From Cyanobacteriota bacterium (GTDB lineage Bacteria > Cyanobacteriota > Cyanobacteriia > Pseudanabaenales > Pseudanabaenaceae): a DNA stretch of 62,402 bases. The stretch covers positions 1-62,402 of the forward strand of contig JANXUJ010000208.1 in the NCBI GenBank assembly GCA_025356295.1. Reading direction: 5' to 3'. Of this stretch, positions 8,622 to 19,435 are shown piece by piece. Below the pieces are notes generated by a model. The model saw nothing but the letters and a program-made list of their open reading frames with translations, had not been told where the DNA came from and searched no databases. Position 1 is the stretch's first letter; every line of letters begins with the position of its first letter. The position numbers and the translations under genes are program-made.

Positions 8622-11246
8622 GTGCAAGCATTAGACCCACAAGAACTATATCCGTTTCAACTTGATCAGTTCCAGCTAGAGGCGATCGCCGCTTTGCAGG
8701 CAGGTCGGTCGGTCGTTGTTTGCGCGCCCACAGGTTCAGGCAAAACTCTGATCGGTGAATATGCAATCCATGCCGCACTTGCAGGTGGTCGCCGCGTTTT
8801 TTATACCACCCCGCTCAAGGCTCTTTCCAATCAGAAATTACGCGATTTTAGGCAACAGTTTGGTGATGAGAATGTCGGGTTACTCACAGGGGACATATCT
8901 GTAAATCGTGATGCGCCGATTTTAGTGATGACCACCGAGATTTTTCGGAATATGCTCTACGGTACGCCGATCGGTGAAGTTGGCACATCGCTCACTGATG
9001 TAGAAGTCGTGGTGCTGGACGAATGTCATTATATGAATGATCGCCAACGCGGAACCGTATGGGAGGAGTCAATCGTTTACTGCCCTGCGGGAGTCCAGCT
9101 AGTGGCGCTCTCGGCGACTGTAGCAAATAGCCAACAGCTAACCGATTGGATACATAAAGTACACGGCGACACTGAGCTAATCTATTCTGATTTTCGTCCC
9201 GTTCCACTTGAGCATTCCTTCTGTAATAACAAAGGCTTTTTCCCTCTACTTGATAGTTCCAATCTTAAGATTAATCCTCGCCTAAAGCCACTCACTAATA
9301 AACCGCCATCTAAAGAAGAACGACATAAAATCGTTCCTAGTATTGGAGCCGTGATTTCGCATCTGCGTCAAAGAGAAATGCTCCCCGCGATTTATTTCAT
9401 CTTCAGTCGGCGTGGCTGCGATAAATCAGTCACCGATTTAGGTAATGTCTCTTTAGTCAATCCCACAGAAGCGCTAAGACTAAAACCACAAATTGATGCT
9501 TTCATTGCCGTTAATCCTGAAATTGGCAAGCCTGCTCATATTGATGCGCTTTATCGCGGTATTGCTGCACATCATGCTGGGATTTTACCCGCGTGGAAAG
9601 GCTTTGTGGAAGAACTTTTTCAGCAAGGTTTGATCAAAGTTGTATTTGCCACCGAGACCCTAGCAGCGGGAATCAATATGCCAGCCCGAACCACAGTGAT
9701 ATCTAGCATTTCTAAGCGCACTGATCGAGGACATCGTCTGCTCAATGCGTCTGAGTTTCTGCAAATGGCAGGACGAGCAGGAAGGCGCGGTATGGATGAA
9801 GTTGGCTATGTGGTCACGGTGCAGACTCCCTTTGAAGGCGCAAAAGAAGCCGCGCATCTGGCTACATCTAGCGCTGACCCTCTAGTTAGTCAGTTTGCGC
9901 CGAGCTATGGCATGGTGATGAACTTGCTGCAAACTCATTCGCTCGATCAAGCTAGAGACTTGGTGGAACGCAGCTTTGGGCAATATCTTGCCGATCTTAA
10001 TCTCGCGCCACAAATCCAAAACTTAGAAGCGGTTATTGAACAAATCGCCAAGCTAGAGACAGACCTCTCGACTGTGGATATCAAGCAATTAGAAGTCTAT
10101 GACAAGTTGCGCGATCGCCTCCGCGAAGAACGGCGCTTGTTGAAGCTGTTGGTTAGTCAATCAGAAGAGATTCGCTTACAAGATTTGGCTTCCTATGCGC
10201 CATACCTGCTGTCAGGTTCACCGCTGACGATTCGGACTTACAAAGGATTGATTGTGCATAGCGTTCTGGCGGCTAAAGTGCAAGGCTCAGGACAGTTCCC
10301 GTGGTTTGTTTGCCTCGGTCGCAATAACATTTGGTATACCTGCGGTTACAAAGACATTATGCAGGTCGGTAGCGATTTATTACTTGACGGCGATATTGAA
10401 TATCCTGCCAAGTTGCAATTGCGAGTTGGACAATCCACTGATGGTGATGAGATCAGTTTAGCGATCGCCCAAAAAATCATGCTATTACCTGAGCCAGAAC
10501 TTGCCCCCGAAGTAATCGCTCAACAAGCAAGAATGATGGCGATCGAGTCACAAATGAATGATCATCCTGTCTCGAAAATGAGCGATCGCGGGGCTGTATT
10601 CAAAAAGATTAATCGTCTCGAACAACTGCAACGCCAGATTGACTTTCAGCAAAAAGTGGTCAACGAACGCCGACAAAGGCATTGGCAAGAATTCATGAGT
10701 TTAGTAAATATCTTGCAATCCTATGACTGCCTCCAAGAGACGAAACCCACCGATAATGGCAAGGTTGTAGCCGCCTTGCGTGGTGAGAATGAACTATGGC
10801 TCGCCCTATCGCTAATCTCAGGAGAACTAGACAACCTCGCGCCGCATCACCTCGCCACCGTATGCGCCGCGATTGTCAGCGAAAACAGCCGCCCTGACAA
10901 CTGGATCAAGTTTGGTCTGTCGCCAACGGTCGAAGATGCTCTCGATGGCTTGCGCGAAGTGCGCCGTAACTTGATGCAAGTCCAGCGCCGTCATTTGGTC
11001 GAGATTCCTGCATGGCTAGACTATGAACTCACAGGGCTGGTCGAACAATGGGCGCTGGGAATGGAATGGTCAGAGCTATGCCTAAATACCAATCTTGATG
11101 AAGGCGATATTGTCCGTTTAATGCGCCGCACCATCGACTTGCTATATCAAATTCCCCATGTACCAAAGTTGCCGACTCACATCTATTCGGCGGCTAAGCA
11201 AGCTGCTCAACTTATAGATCGGTTCCCTGTTAATGAGGTGATTTAA
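8622..11246 (+). CDS. DEAD/DEAH-box RNA helicase, Ski2/Mtr4-like
   Basis: APTGSGKTLIGEYA, DECHYMND, ALSATVAN, QMAGRAGRRGMD; rRNA-processing arch/DSHCT-like C-terminus. Confidence 0.9.
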   Translation: MQALDPQELYPFQLDQFQLEAIAALQAGRSVVVCAPTGSGKTLIGEYAIHAALAGGRRVFYTTPLKALSNQKLRDFRQQFGDENVGLLTGDISVNRDAPILVMTTEIFRNMLYGTPIGEVGTSLTDVEVVVLDECHYMNDRQRGTVWEESIVYCPAGVQLVALSATVANSQQLTDWIHKVHGDTELIYSDFRPVPLEHSFCNNKGFFPLLDSSNLKINPRLKPLTNKPPSKEERHKIVPSIGAVISHLRQREMLPAIYFIFSRRGCDKSVTDLGNVSLVNPTEALRLKPQIDAFIAVNPEIGKPAHIDALYRGIAAHHAGILPAWKGFVEELFQQGLIKVVFATETLAAGINMPARTTVISSISKRTDRGHRLLNASEFLQMAGRAGRRGMDEVGYVVTVQTPFEGAKEAAHLATSSADPLVSQFAPSYGMVMNLLQTHSLDQARDLVERSFGQYLADLNLAPQIQNLEAVIEQIAKLETDLSTVDIKQLEVYDKLRDRLREERRLLKLLVSQSEEIRLQDLASYAPYLLSGSPLTIRTYKGLIVHSVLAAKVQGSGQFPWFVCLGRNNIWYTCGYKDIMQVGSDLLLDGDIEYPAKLQLRVGQSTDGDEISLAIAQKIMLLPEPELAPEVIAQQARMMAIESQMNDHPVSKMSDRGAVFKKINRLEQLQRQIDFQQKVVNERRQRHWQEFMSLVNILQSYDCLQETKPTDNGKVVAALRGENELWLALSLISGELDNLAPHHLATVCAAIVSENSRPDNWIKFGLSPTVEDALDGLREVRRNLMQVQRRHLVEIPAWLDYELTGLVEQWALGMEWSELCLNTNLDEGDIVRLMRRTIDLLYQIPHVPKLPTHIYSAAKQAAQLIDRFPVNEVI

Positions 11247-11349
11247 CTAAAGAAGATAGAGTTTGGGAAATTTGCGATCGCGAAATTACGAAAAAATCGT
11301 AGGGTAGAATATTAGCTGCTGTTGTGTTTACGGTATATGTGCGTCAACC

Positions 11350-12426
11350 ATGGAATACAAAAAACTTGGTGTAAGTGATCTCTTGGTATCGGAAATTTGC
11401 TTAGGAACAATGACCTATGGACAGCAAAACACGATTTCACAGGCGCATGAGCAACTAGATTATGCGATCGCGCAAGGAATCAACTTTATCGATACAGCGG
11501 AAATGTATCCAGTGCCGCCTAGTCGTGAAACTCAGGGGCGGACTGAGCAATATGTTGGTGAGTGGTTAGCGAAACCGCATATCAAACAACAGCGCGATCA
11601 ATTAATCATCGCTACGAAAATTATTGGCACAGGTCGCAATTACAAATGGCTACGGGATGATGCGATCGCCGCTTTGAGTCGCAAAAATATTTTGCAAGCG
11701 GTCGATGATAGTCTCAAACGTCTGCAAACTGACTACATTGACCTTTATCAAATTCACTGGCCAGATCGGAATGTGCCGATGTTTGGGCAAGTTGCTTTTG
11801 ATCCCAAAAACGAACGTGAAATCGTTACTGTTGCTGCGCAATTAGAAACTTTTGCAGAATTAATTCAGGCGGGTAAAATTCGGCATTTGGGCGTAAGCAA
11901 TGAGACTGCGTGGGGTATTAGCGAATTTAGCCATATTGCCAAACAATTAGACTTACCGAAGATTGTATCGATCCAAAATGCCTATAGTTTGCTCAATCGC
12001 GCTTTTGATAGCCACCTTGCCGAGGCTTGTTATCGTGAACAGGTGAGCTTGCTAGCATATAGCCCACTTGCCTTTGGTCATCTATCAGGAAAATATGTTA
12101 CGGGTTTAGCCCCAAATACTCGCATAAGTTTATTTCCTAATTTTGGGCAGCGTTATCAAAAAGTCAATGTCCGCGCCGCGACTGCTGAGTATGTGGCGAT
12201 CGCTCAAAAATATGAGCTAACTCCCACCCAATTAGCTTTAGCATTTGTGCGCGATCGCTGGTTTGTTGCAAGTACAATTATTGGCGCGACCACGATGGAA
12301 CAACTCAAAGAAAATATCGACAGTGCTAATGTTTGGTTAAATAATCCGACTTGGGCTGCGACTTGGGCTAAGATTTTGGCAGAAATTGAGATTGTTCACG
12401 CTCGCTACTTTAATCCCGCGCCTTAA
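11350..12426 (+). CDS. Aldo/keto reductase, Tas-like
   Basis: LGTMTYGQQN, FIDTAEMYPVPP, DLYQIHWPDR, IGATTMEQLKENI. Confidence 0.92.
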   Translation: MEYKKLGVSDLLVSEICLGTMTYGQQNTISQAHEQLDYAIAQGINFIDTAEMYPVPPSRETQGRTEQYVGEWLAKPHIKQQRDQLIIATKIIGTGRNYKWLRDDAIAALSRKNILQAVDDSLKRLQTDYIDLYQIHWPDRNVPMFGQVAFDPKNEREIVTVAAQLETFAELIQAGKIRHLGVSNETAWGISEFSHIAKQLDLPKIVSIQNAYSLLNRAFDSHLAEACYREQVSLLAYSPLAFGHLSGKYVTGLAPNTRISLFPNFGQRYQKVNVRAATAEYVAIAQKYELTPTQLALAFVRDRWFVASTIIGATTMEQLKENIDSANVWLNNPTWAATWAKILAEIEIVHARYFNPAP

Positions 12427-12442
12427 ATTACGTCTGATCCTC

Positions 12443-14254
12443 ATGAAAATGACATACCGTAACCCGCTAACTCTTCTTCTTGCCACTCTGTTTAGTCAAT
12501 TAATAATTGCTGACAGCGCTCCTGCTGTGACCATACCTGACAGTGGATTTGTGATTCAATTAAATGGGCAAACTTGGTCAGGGCGATGGATCAGGAAAAT
12601 GGAGCAGGGGCAGCAAAGTTTGTATGTGCAGGAAGATTGGCTAACGGGAGGATTGGGAGTGCAGATGTTGGATTCGGACAAAGCCGATCGCCAAAGATTG
12701 CGCTGGTTTTCCAGTCCTACTTTCTCGCGAGTTACTTTTGATGGCACAGGTCGATTTCGCTATCTCGATCTTTCCCCATTTGCTGAACAATGGCGGACTG
12801 AAATCACAGGAAACACCCTGAATATTTACACGCCTGATACCACGATGCAAGCTGTAAGACGTAGCAAACAAACTTGGGGCGATCGCATTGTTATTGATCT
12901 CAGTCGGCGGACTCCTTATCGGGTCAGTCAGCAAGGCAATGTGATTAATCTAGTCGTATCTGCTGAGATTGCGGCTGACTTATCAACGGGGACGAATGCG
13001 ATCGCTGGAAATCTAGTCAAGTCCGTGACATTGCAGCCGCAGGGAAAACTAACCCAAATACAGATTCAATTAAATGAATCTATTCACCCTGCGATCGAGA
13101 TGCTCAGTACTCCCACGCCGCGCATCGTGATTGACCTGCGTCGCGACTATATACCGCCCAGCTTGACGGTGCAGTGGACAGAAGGATTACGAAGAATTGA
13201 ACGAGTTGTCGAGATTCCCAATCAGCCTAAAACGGCTAAAGACCCTAAAACTATTAAGTTCTCAGTTACGGCTCTAGAAGTTGATCTTAAACAACCAAGC
13301 TTAAAACTACGTCCAATTTGGAGCAATCCCGATGGCTCACCAAATGGAATCCTCGGCTTAAGCCCTGTTCCGCAAATGGTGGAACAATCTCAGGCGCTGG
13401 GAGCGATTAATGGTGGATTTTTTAATCGGATTAGGCAGTTACCTGTCGGCGCAATCAGGGAAGGAAATCGCTGGATCGCTGGTACGGCTCTAATCAGAGG
13501 TGCGATCGCGTGGAATGAGAAGGGAGAAACCTTAATTGACCGTCTTAATTTTAGTGAAGAAATCTCTACGACTGACCAGCCCAAAATCATCCTCACAAAT
13601 CTCAATAGTGCTTATGTGCAGCGAGGGCTTGCTCGCTATACATCCAACTGGGGTAGCGTTTACAGCCCGTTGACTGAAAATGAGCTTCTGATCGTAGTGC
13701 GTGGCGATCGCGTAGTGGCTCAATATCAAGGTAATGCAGTCGGTGTAGGACAGATTACGATCCCTAGCGATGGATACATCTTAGTCGCCAGACAAACCCC
13801 TGAAGCAGCCAAACAATTACCTGTCGGTATGATCGTCCGTGGTCGCCAAGCTTTTGTCCCTGAGAGGTTTGCAAATTTCCCTAACTTAATCGGTGCGGGT
13901 CCCTTGCTGCTTAAAAATGGAGTTATATCTCTAGATGGCAAGCTAGAAAAATTTCAAACGGGATTTGATACTCAAGCCGCTAATCGTAGTGCGATCGCAA
14001 CTATAAAAGAGAAAGGCAAGCTTCTGCTGGTCACCGTCCAAGCCGCACCTGATGGAGTTGCGCCTAACCTCTTGCAAACTGGAGAAATCCTCAAAAAAAT
14101 CGGTGCAGTAGATGCGCTTAATCTCGATGGTGGCAGTTCTTCGACATTATTTCTGGGTGGCAATATTCTTAATCGTCCTCTAACTGAGATTGCCCCTGTG
14201 CATAATGCGATCGCCATTTTTATTACTCCACCTTCTGTTAAACCTCAATTCTAA
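12443..14254 (+). CDS. Phosphodiester glycosidase (NAGPA-like) with N-terminal AMIN-like domain
   Basis: GAINGGFFNR, AVDALNLDGGSSSTLFLGG; N-terminal signal peptide and AMIN-like repeat; start taken at MKMTYRNP (12443). Confidence 0.8.
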   Translation: MKMTYRNPLTLLLATLFSQLIIADSAPAVTIPDSGFVIQLNGQTWSGRWIRKMEQGQQSLYVQEDWLTGGLGVQMLDSDKADRQRLRWFSSPTFSRVTFDGTGRFRYLDLSPFAEQWRTEITGNTLNIYTPDTTMQAVRRSKQTWGDRIVIDLSRRTPYRVSQQGNVINLVVSAEIAADLSTGTNAIAGNLVKSVTLQPQGKLTQIQIQLNESIHPAIEMLSTPTPRIVIDLRRDYIPPSLTVQWTEGLRRIERVVEIPNQPKTAKDPKTIKFSVTALEVDLKQPSLKLRPIWSNPDGSPNGILGLSPVPQMVEQSQALGAINGGFFNRIRQLPVGAIREGNRWIAGTALIRGAIAWNEKGETLIDRLNFSEEISTTDQPKIILTNLNSAYVQRGLARYTSNWGSVYSPLTENELLIVVRGDRVVAQYQGNAVGVGQITIPSDGYILVARQTPEAAKQLPVGMIVRGRQAFVPERFANFPNLIGAGPLLLKNGVISLDGKLEKFQTGFDTQAANRSAIATIKEKGKLLLVTVQAAPDGVAPNLLQTGEILKKIGAVDALNLDGGSSSTLFLGGNILNRPLTEIAPVHNAIAIFITPPSVKPQF

Positions 14255-14266
14255 GTATCCATTAAT

Positions 14267-15175
14267 ATGACCATTTTTGAAGTTTCTGTTCCTGCGACTA
14301 CGGCGAATATTGGTGCTGGGTTTGATTGCCTCGGTGCGGCTCTATCGCTATATAACCATTTTGAGTTTTCCTTAACTGATCGGCTAACGATTACTGCATC
14401 GGGTGAAGGTGCGGACAAAGTAGAACGGGACGAAACAAATTTGGTATATCAGGCGATCGCTAAGTTTTATCAGCACATTGATCGCCCCATACCAGCGATC
14501 GCTTTTCATACTGATACGATGATCCCTCTGTCGCGCGGATTGGGTAGTTCGGCGACAGCGATCGTGGGCGGGCTTTTTGGCGCTAACTTGTTGGCAGGTT
14601 CGCCATTGGATCGTATGCAACTATTGGATTTAGCGATCGCGATGGAAGGGCATCCTGATAATGTCGCACCTGCGATGTTGGGCGGTTGTCAACTAATGGC
14701 ATCAAATCAAGCTGGGGGATGGGAATTTTGTGATTTGCAATGGCATGAAGATATTGCGATCGCGGTGGCAATTCCCGACTTTGAGTTATCGACTGCCAAG
14801 GCGCGACAAGTTTTGCCAAAACAATTTTCGATGGCGGACGCGGTTTTTAATGCTTCACATTTGGCTTTGCTCACGCATGGGATCAAGATGGGTAATGCGA
14901 GTTGGCTAAAAGCTGGGCTGCAAGACCGCTTACATCAGCCCTATCGCGAAAGCTTGATCATAGGGCTGGCAAATGTGCAGGCGGCAGCGATCGCGGCGGG
15001 AGCCTATGGATTGGTGATTAGTGGTGCGGGTCCTACTCTGCTTTCTTTAGCGCCAATGGGTACAATAGGGTCAGTCGCTCAAGCAATGCAACTTGCATGG
15101 CGAAAAATTGGAGTCACGGCGGTGACAAAATGTCTAGCGATCGCCAAAGATGGCACAACATTTAAAACCCATTAA
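14267..15175 (+). CDS. thrB: Homoserine kinase
   Basis: VPATTANIGAGFDCLG, PLSRGLGSSATAIVGG, GHPDNVAPAMLGG, ISGAGPTLLSL. Confidence 0.95.
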   Translation: MTIFEVSVPATTANIGAGFDCLGAALSLYNHFEFSLTDRLTITASGEGADKVERDETNLVYQAIAKFYQHIDRPIPAIAFHTDTMIPLSRGLGSSATAIVGGLFGANLLAGSPLDRMQLLDLAIAMEGHPDNVAPAMLGGCQLMASNQAGGWEFCDLQWHEDIAIAVAIPDFELSTAKARQVLPKQFSMADAVFNASHLALLTHGIKMGNASWLKAGLQDRLHQPYRESLIIGLANVQAAAIAAGAYGLVISGAGPTLLSLAPMGTIGSVAQAMQLAWRKIGVTAVTKCLAIAKDGTTFKTH

Positions 15176-15203
15176 TATTCAGGCGTTGTACACCTGAATA
15201 TTA
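15173..15203. terminator. Hairpin beginning at the thrB stop codon
   Basis: TAATATTCAGG...CCTGAATATTA (11-bp arms). Confidence 0.7.
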
Positions 15204-15224
15204 GTTAGATAGTGTAGGAATCTT

Positions 15225-15512
15225 ATGTCTAAATTTCAATTTTTACTAATCTCAGCGCTGATTTCTTCAGTTGTGATGCTATTTGTAGGCAGTCGTGATG
15301 GAAATCCTTTTGATTCGATATTCCCGATCGCGGTTGTGATTGGTTTAGCGATCGTGGCGCAGCGCTATCTGTCTGAAAAAGTGTGGAGTCGTTTTGCGCG
15401 TTGGGTAAACGAGACGACTGGACGCAAAATATTTTATGTGCGATCGCCTCGTCAAAAAGTTGCTCCAGAGCGCAAACTATTACCACCTTCTAAATTAAAC
15501 CGCCTTAAATAA
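15225..15512 (+). CDS. Small hypothetical membrane protein
   Basis: ORF with two predicted hydrophobic segments. Confidence 0.55.
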   Translation: MSKFQFLLISALISSVVMLFVGSRDGNPFDSIFPIAVVIGLAIVAQRYLSEKVWSRFARWVNETTGRKIFYVRSPRQKVAPERKLLPPSKLNRLK

Positions 15513-15543
15513 AACCACAATAAGACCATAAAATAATAGAAAT

Positions 15544-16536
15544 ATGACCAATTACGCGACTTTACATCAACCTTTGCGAGTTGGCATTGTCGGCTCTGGC
15601 TTTGTGGCAAAGTTACGCGCCGAAATATTTAGTCAAGATGTACGAACTCAGCTTGTGGCGATCGCAGGGACTCTCGAAAAAGCTCAGGCGATCGCTCAAG
15701 AGTTCTCAATTACTAACTTGCACCAATATTGGTCAGAACTGGTCGTGCGTCCTGATATTGACTTGGTAGTAGTTTGTAATATTAATCGTGATCATGCGGC
15801 TGTAGTCGGGCAAGCTTTGCGATCAGGCAAGCATGTCATTGTTGAGTATCCACTAGCTTTTAGCTTTCAAGAAGCATCAGAACTTTTCCATCTTGCGAAA
15901 CAAAACAACTTGATGCTTCATGTCGAACATATCGAACTATTAGGTGGTGTGCATCAATTGGTGATGGAACATCTAGATAAGGTTGGCACTCCTTTTTATG
16001 CAAGATATTCGACCAAAAGTCCGCAGTATCCTGTACCCGACAAATGGACATATAAGCCAGAACTATTTGGATTTCCGCTTACTGCGGCAGTCTCACGCCT
16101 AAATCGGATTATTGCTCTCTTTGGGAAAGTCAAATCTGTCTCTTGCCAATTAAACTATGGCGGTGATAATTTGCCACGTCAGTTCACCTCTTGCACTTGC
16201 AATGCTCAACTTCAGTTTGAGAATGGAGTTCTTGCTGATGTGAGTTATAGCAAAGGTGAAAATTTTTGGTGTTCTGAACGGGTTATGGAGTTACAGGGAA
16301 GTCAAGGAGCGATCGTATTTTCAAATGACAAAGGCAAACTAATTTCAGAGGATGGTGAGATAGAACTTGATGCGGGAACAACGCGAGGCTTGTTTAAAAA
16401 AGATACCGAAAGTATTCTCTCGCATTTGCTTTCAGATATGCCTCTCTATACTAATCAAGAAAGTATTTTGCATTCTCTAGCAGTTGCTAACGCTGCTGAG
16501 AAGTCAGTTGCGACTAACCAAACAGTGATGCTTTAA
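15544..16536 (+). CDS. bvdR: Biliverdin reductase-like Gfo/Idh/MocA oxidoreductase
   Basis: Rossmann VGIVGSGFVA; LMLHVEHIELLGGVHQLVMEHL...FYARYSTKSPQ, motifs I recall from Synechocystis BvdR (HVEHIELLGGVHQ). Confidence 0.8.
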   Translation: MTNYATLHQPLRVGIVGSGFVAKLRAEIFSQDVRTQLVAIAGTLEKAQAIAQEFSITNLHQYWSELVVRPDIDLVVVCNINRDHAAVVGQALRSGKHVIVEYPLAFSFQEASELFHLAKQNNLMLHVEHIELLGGVHQLVMEHLDKVGTPFYARYSTKSPQYPVPDKWTYKPELFGFPLTAAVSRLNRIIALFGKVKSVSCQLNYGGDNLPRQFTSCTCNAQLQFENGVLADVSYSKGENFWCSERVMELQGSQGAIVFSNDKGKLISEDGEIELDAGTTRGLFKKDTESILSHLLSDMPLYTNQESILHSLAVANAAEKSVATNQTVML

Positions 16537-16548
16537 CGGAAGAGGATT

Positions 16549-17037
16549 ATGAATTATTTTAGTTCCCGATCGCAGACTTCGCCTTGTCCTGTTTGTATGC
16601 GTGGCGCGATCGCAGAGATGCCGATGATGGAATCTCTCGCTTGCAACTTTTGTAATCATATTTTCACTCTCGAAAATCAACTAGAATCGCAGCCAGACTC
16701 AGATCGCAAAATCCTAAAAATGGCGGATACGATCTCCACATTGCGATGGATTTGGACAGGTAAGCGTTGGGAAAATGCTAATGCGGTACAGGTCTATACC
16801 AGCCGTTGGTTAAGCATTCTAGGGATTTTGTTAGTATTAGTACCAACTGCGATCGCTTCAATCTCTGCCTATATTTTTCAACCAGAACCTGATGTACCTT
16901 TGGCATGGTTTCCCAAATTTTGGGCGATCGCCACATTTTGCGGTCATTTATTTGTGCTGTTATCAATTACTCGTGATTACACACAGTTCCCGATTCAAGC
17001 ATACTGGAGATCAATTAAGCGATCTTGGTTGGGTTAG
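16549..17037 (+). CDS. Hypothetical membrane protein with N-terminal zinc ribbon
   Basis: CPVCMRG...CNFCNH followed by two TM segments. Confidence 0.6.
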   Translation: MNYFSSRSQTSPCPVCMRGAIAEMPMMESLACNFCNHIFTLENQLESQPDSDRKILKMADTISTLRWIWTGKRWENANAVQVYTSRWLSILGILLVLVPTAIASISAYIFQPEPDVPLAWFPKFWAIATFCGHLFVLLSITRDYTQFPIQAYWRSIKRSWLG

Positions 17038-17110
17038 ATAGCTTCATGTGCAACCCGCATCGCGGTCTGTATATCGCCTAATTGAGCTATTTAGATAGGA
17101 ACAAATCAAA

Positions 17111-18928
17111 TTGAAAAAGAAATCATTAAAAAAAAGCTTTATAAAGTCTCTATCAATATTTCGATTTAGTGGCAAGGCTTTGGAGTTAGTCTGGACGACT
17201 AGCCGAGTTTGCACCTTCGCGATCGCTATTTTTACGCTGATTAATGGACTGCTACCTGCGGCGGTCGCTTATGTTGGCAAATTGATTGTCGATAGCGTGG
17301 TGTTAGCTTCGCAAAATGGAGCCATGAGCGATCGCTATCTTGCATTGAGTTATGTCGGACTTGAGGCGATCGCCCTGATCGTTTTGGCAGCTTCTCAAAA
17401 AGGTTTGAGCATATTCCAAGCATTGCTGCGAGTTCAGCTTGGTCAGAGAGTGAATGTTTTGATTTTAGAAAAAGCGCTCACACTAGACCTAGCTCATTTT
17501 GAGGACTCAGAATTTTATGACAAAATGAGTCAAGCGCGATCGCAAGCTTCCAGTCGTCCGCTATCTCTGATCAGTCGAATTTTTGGATTAGTGCAGTCAG
17601 CGCTAACTTTGCTAACTTTTAGCGGATTGTTATTACATTTTTCGATTTGGGCAGTCTTAGTACTGGTCCTAGCCGCGATTCCATCTTTTATTGCCGAGAC
17701 CAGATTTTCAGAACATGCTTTTCGGCTATTTCGATGGCGATCGCCTGAAACACGTCAACAACATTATTTAGAAACTTTATTGACGCGAGAAGATTATGCA
17801 AAGGAAGTACAGCTTTATCAGCTAGGCGATATGCTATTGCAGCGTTATCACAATATTTTTGATCGCCTTTATGATGAGGATCGCCGTCTCACGATTCAAA
17901 AAGGGCTATGGGGATATCTGTGGGGATTGCTGAGTACAGGTGCATTTTATGCGGCTTACGCATGGATGGTGATAGAAGCAATCGCGGGCAAAATTAGCTT
18001 AGGTGAGATGACGATGTATCTGGTTGTATTTCGTCAAGGTCAATCTACTTTTGCCTCAACCCTAACTTCCATCGGTGGCATGTATGAAGACAATCTTTAT
18101 CTTGCTAATCTGTACGAATTTTTAGAGCAATCAATCCCGCAGTCTCATGGCAAAATCAGGCAGGGAATTTTGCAAGAGGGAATTAGATTTGAGCATGTTT
18201 CTTTTCGCTATCCTGAAAGTCAACAGCCTGTTTTAGAAGATATCTCGCTGCATTTGCATCATGGCGAAAAACTGGCGATCGTGGGTGAAAATGGCTCTGG
18301 CAAAACTACTCTAATCAAGCTATTGACGAGGCTATATCAGCCGAGTAGTGGCAAAATCTTGTTAGATGGAGTGGACTTAAATGATTGGGATATTGATATA
18401 TTGCGAAAAAGGATTGGCGTAATTTTTCAGAATTTTGTGCAGTATCAATTTACAGTGGGAGAAAATATCGGTGTCGGTGATATTGAACATCTCAATGACG
18501 ATCAAGAATGGGAAATTGCTTCTGAAAAAGGGATGGCAAAGCCATTTATTAATAATATGCCTCAAGGATTTGGAACGCAGTTAGGCAAGTGGTTTAAAGG
18601 TGGTCAAGAGCTATCGGGTGGGCAGTGGCAAAAGGTGGCGCTGTCACGCGCGTTTATGCGATCGCAAGCTGACATTCTCGTACTAGATGAACCGACTGCC
18701 GCGATGGATGCCGAAGCTGAGATGAACATTTTTAATCATTTTCGTTCTCTAACTAAAGATCAGATGGTGGTTTTAATTTCCCATCGATTTTCGACTGTAC
18801 GCATGGCTGACAAAATCATCGTGATGGCAAATGGAAGGATTATCGAGCAAGGAAGTCATGAGCAGTTATTGGAAGCTGCTGGACGTTATGCTCATCTTTT
18901 TTCGCTCCAAGCCGCAGGTTACAAGTAA
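17111..18928 (+). CDS. ABC transporter, fused permease/ATPase (exporter type)
   Basis: GENGSGKTTLIKLL, LSGGQWQKVALSRAF, DILVLDEPTAAMD; six-TM N-terminus; TTG start. Confidence 0.92.
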   Translation: MKKKSLKKSFIKSLSIFRFSGKALELVWTTSRVCTFAIAIFTLINGLLPAAVAYVGKLIVDSVVLASQNGAMSDRYLALSYVGLEAIALIVLAASQKGLSIFQALLRVQLGQRVNVLILEKALTLDLAHFEDSEFYDKMSQARSQASSRPLSLISRIFGLVQSALTLLTFSGLLLHFSIWAVLVLVLAAIPSFIAETRFSEHAFRLFRWRSPETRQQHYLETLLTREDYAKEVQLYQLGDMLLQRYHNIFDRLYDEDRRLTIQKGLWGYLWGLLSTGAFYAAYAWMVIEAIAGKISLGEMTMYLVVFRQGQSTFASTLTSIGGMYEDNLYLANLYEFLEQSIPQSHGKIRQGILQEGIRFEHVSFRYPESQQPVLEDISLHLHHGEKLAIVGENGSGKTTLIKLLTRLYQPSSGKILLDGVDLNDWDIDILRKRIGVIFQNFVQYQFTVGENIGVGDIEHLNDDQEWEIASEKGMAKPFINNMPQGFGTQLGKWFKGGQELSGGQWQKVALSRAFMRSQADILVLDEPTAAMDAEAEMNIFNHFRSLTKDQMVVLISHRFSTVRMADKIIVMANGRIIEQGSHEQLLEAAGRYAHLFSLQAAGYK

Positions 18929-18930
18929 AA

Positions 18931-18955
18931 AAAAGCGGCGCATTGCGCCGCTTTT
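18931..18955 (+). terminator. Intrinsic terminator hairpin, loop att
   Basis: AAAAGCGGCGC att GCGCCGCTTTT. Confidence 0.85.
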
Positions 18956-18963
18956 GTGTCGAT

Positions 18964-19368
18964 CTAGACAAAGCTAGCCGAAAAAAGACTAGCAATGCAG
19001 ACCATACTGACCGCCCACATTGGCGATCGCAAAAACGGTAAATTTAAGATGTAGAACAAGCTAAACAAAAATCTAGCCACTAAAAAGGCAAGTATGTATA
19101 GCGAAGTTTTATCAGAAGCGACATTGGTTACATAAGCCGTCAGAGCCGCCGCCGCAAATAGGGTAAATGTCTCAAATGAGTTCTGATGCGCCCATGTCGC
19201 ACGTTTGGCATAGTCGGGTAAGCGATCGAACATTGCTCTGGGTGCATTCATATCCATACCGACAGTCACGCGTCCATAGGCAACAACCATGTAGGGCAAA
19301 TATACAAGTCCCGCCGCGATCGCAATACCATATAGCAATATTTGAGATGGAGAAATAGTCAGATGCAT
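18964..19368 (-). CDS. MAPEG family protein
   Basis: NAPRAMFDRLPDYAKRATWAHQNSFETFTLFAAAAL. Confidence 0.88.
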   Translation of the reverse strand: MHLTISPSQILLYGIAIAAGLVYLPYMVVAYGRVTVGMDMNAPRAMFDRLPDYAKRATWAHQNSFETFTLFAAAALTAYVTNVASDKTSLYILAFLVARFLFSLFYILNLPFLRSPMWAVSMVCIASLFSASFV

Positions 19369-19435
19369 GATGCCTTATTTTAAGTGGTAAGTGGTAATGT
19401 TTTTGGATGTTTGACGTCCAAAAACACCTACTATT

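Noticed and set aside
12556-14217. Several antisense ORFs over the phosphodiester glycosidase gene
   Set aside because: Fully overlap a strongly supported CDS on the opposite strand and have no recognisable domains.
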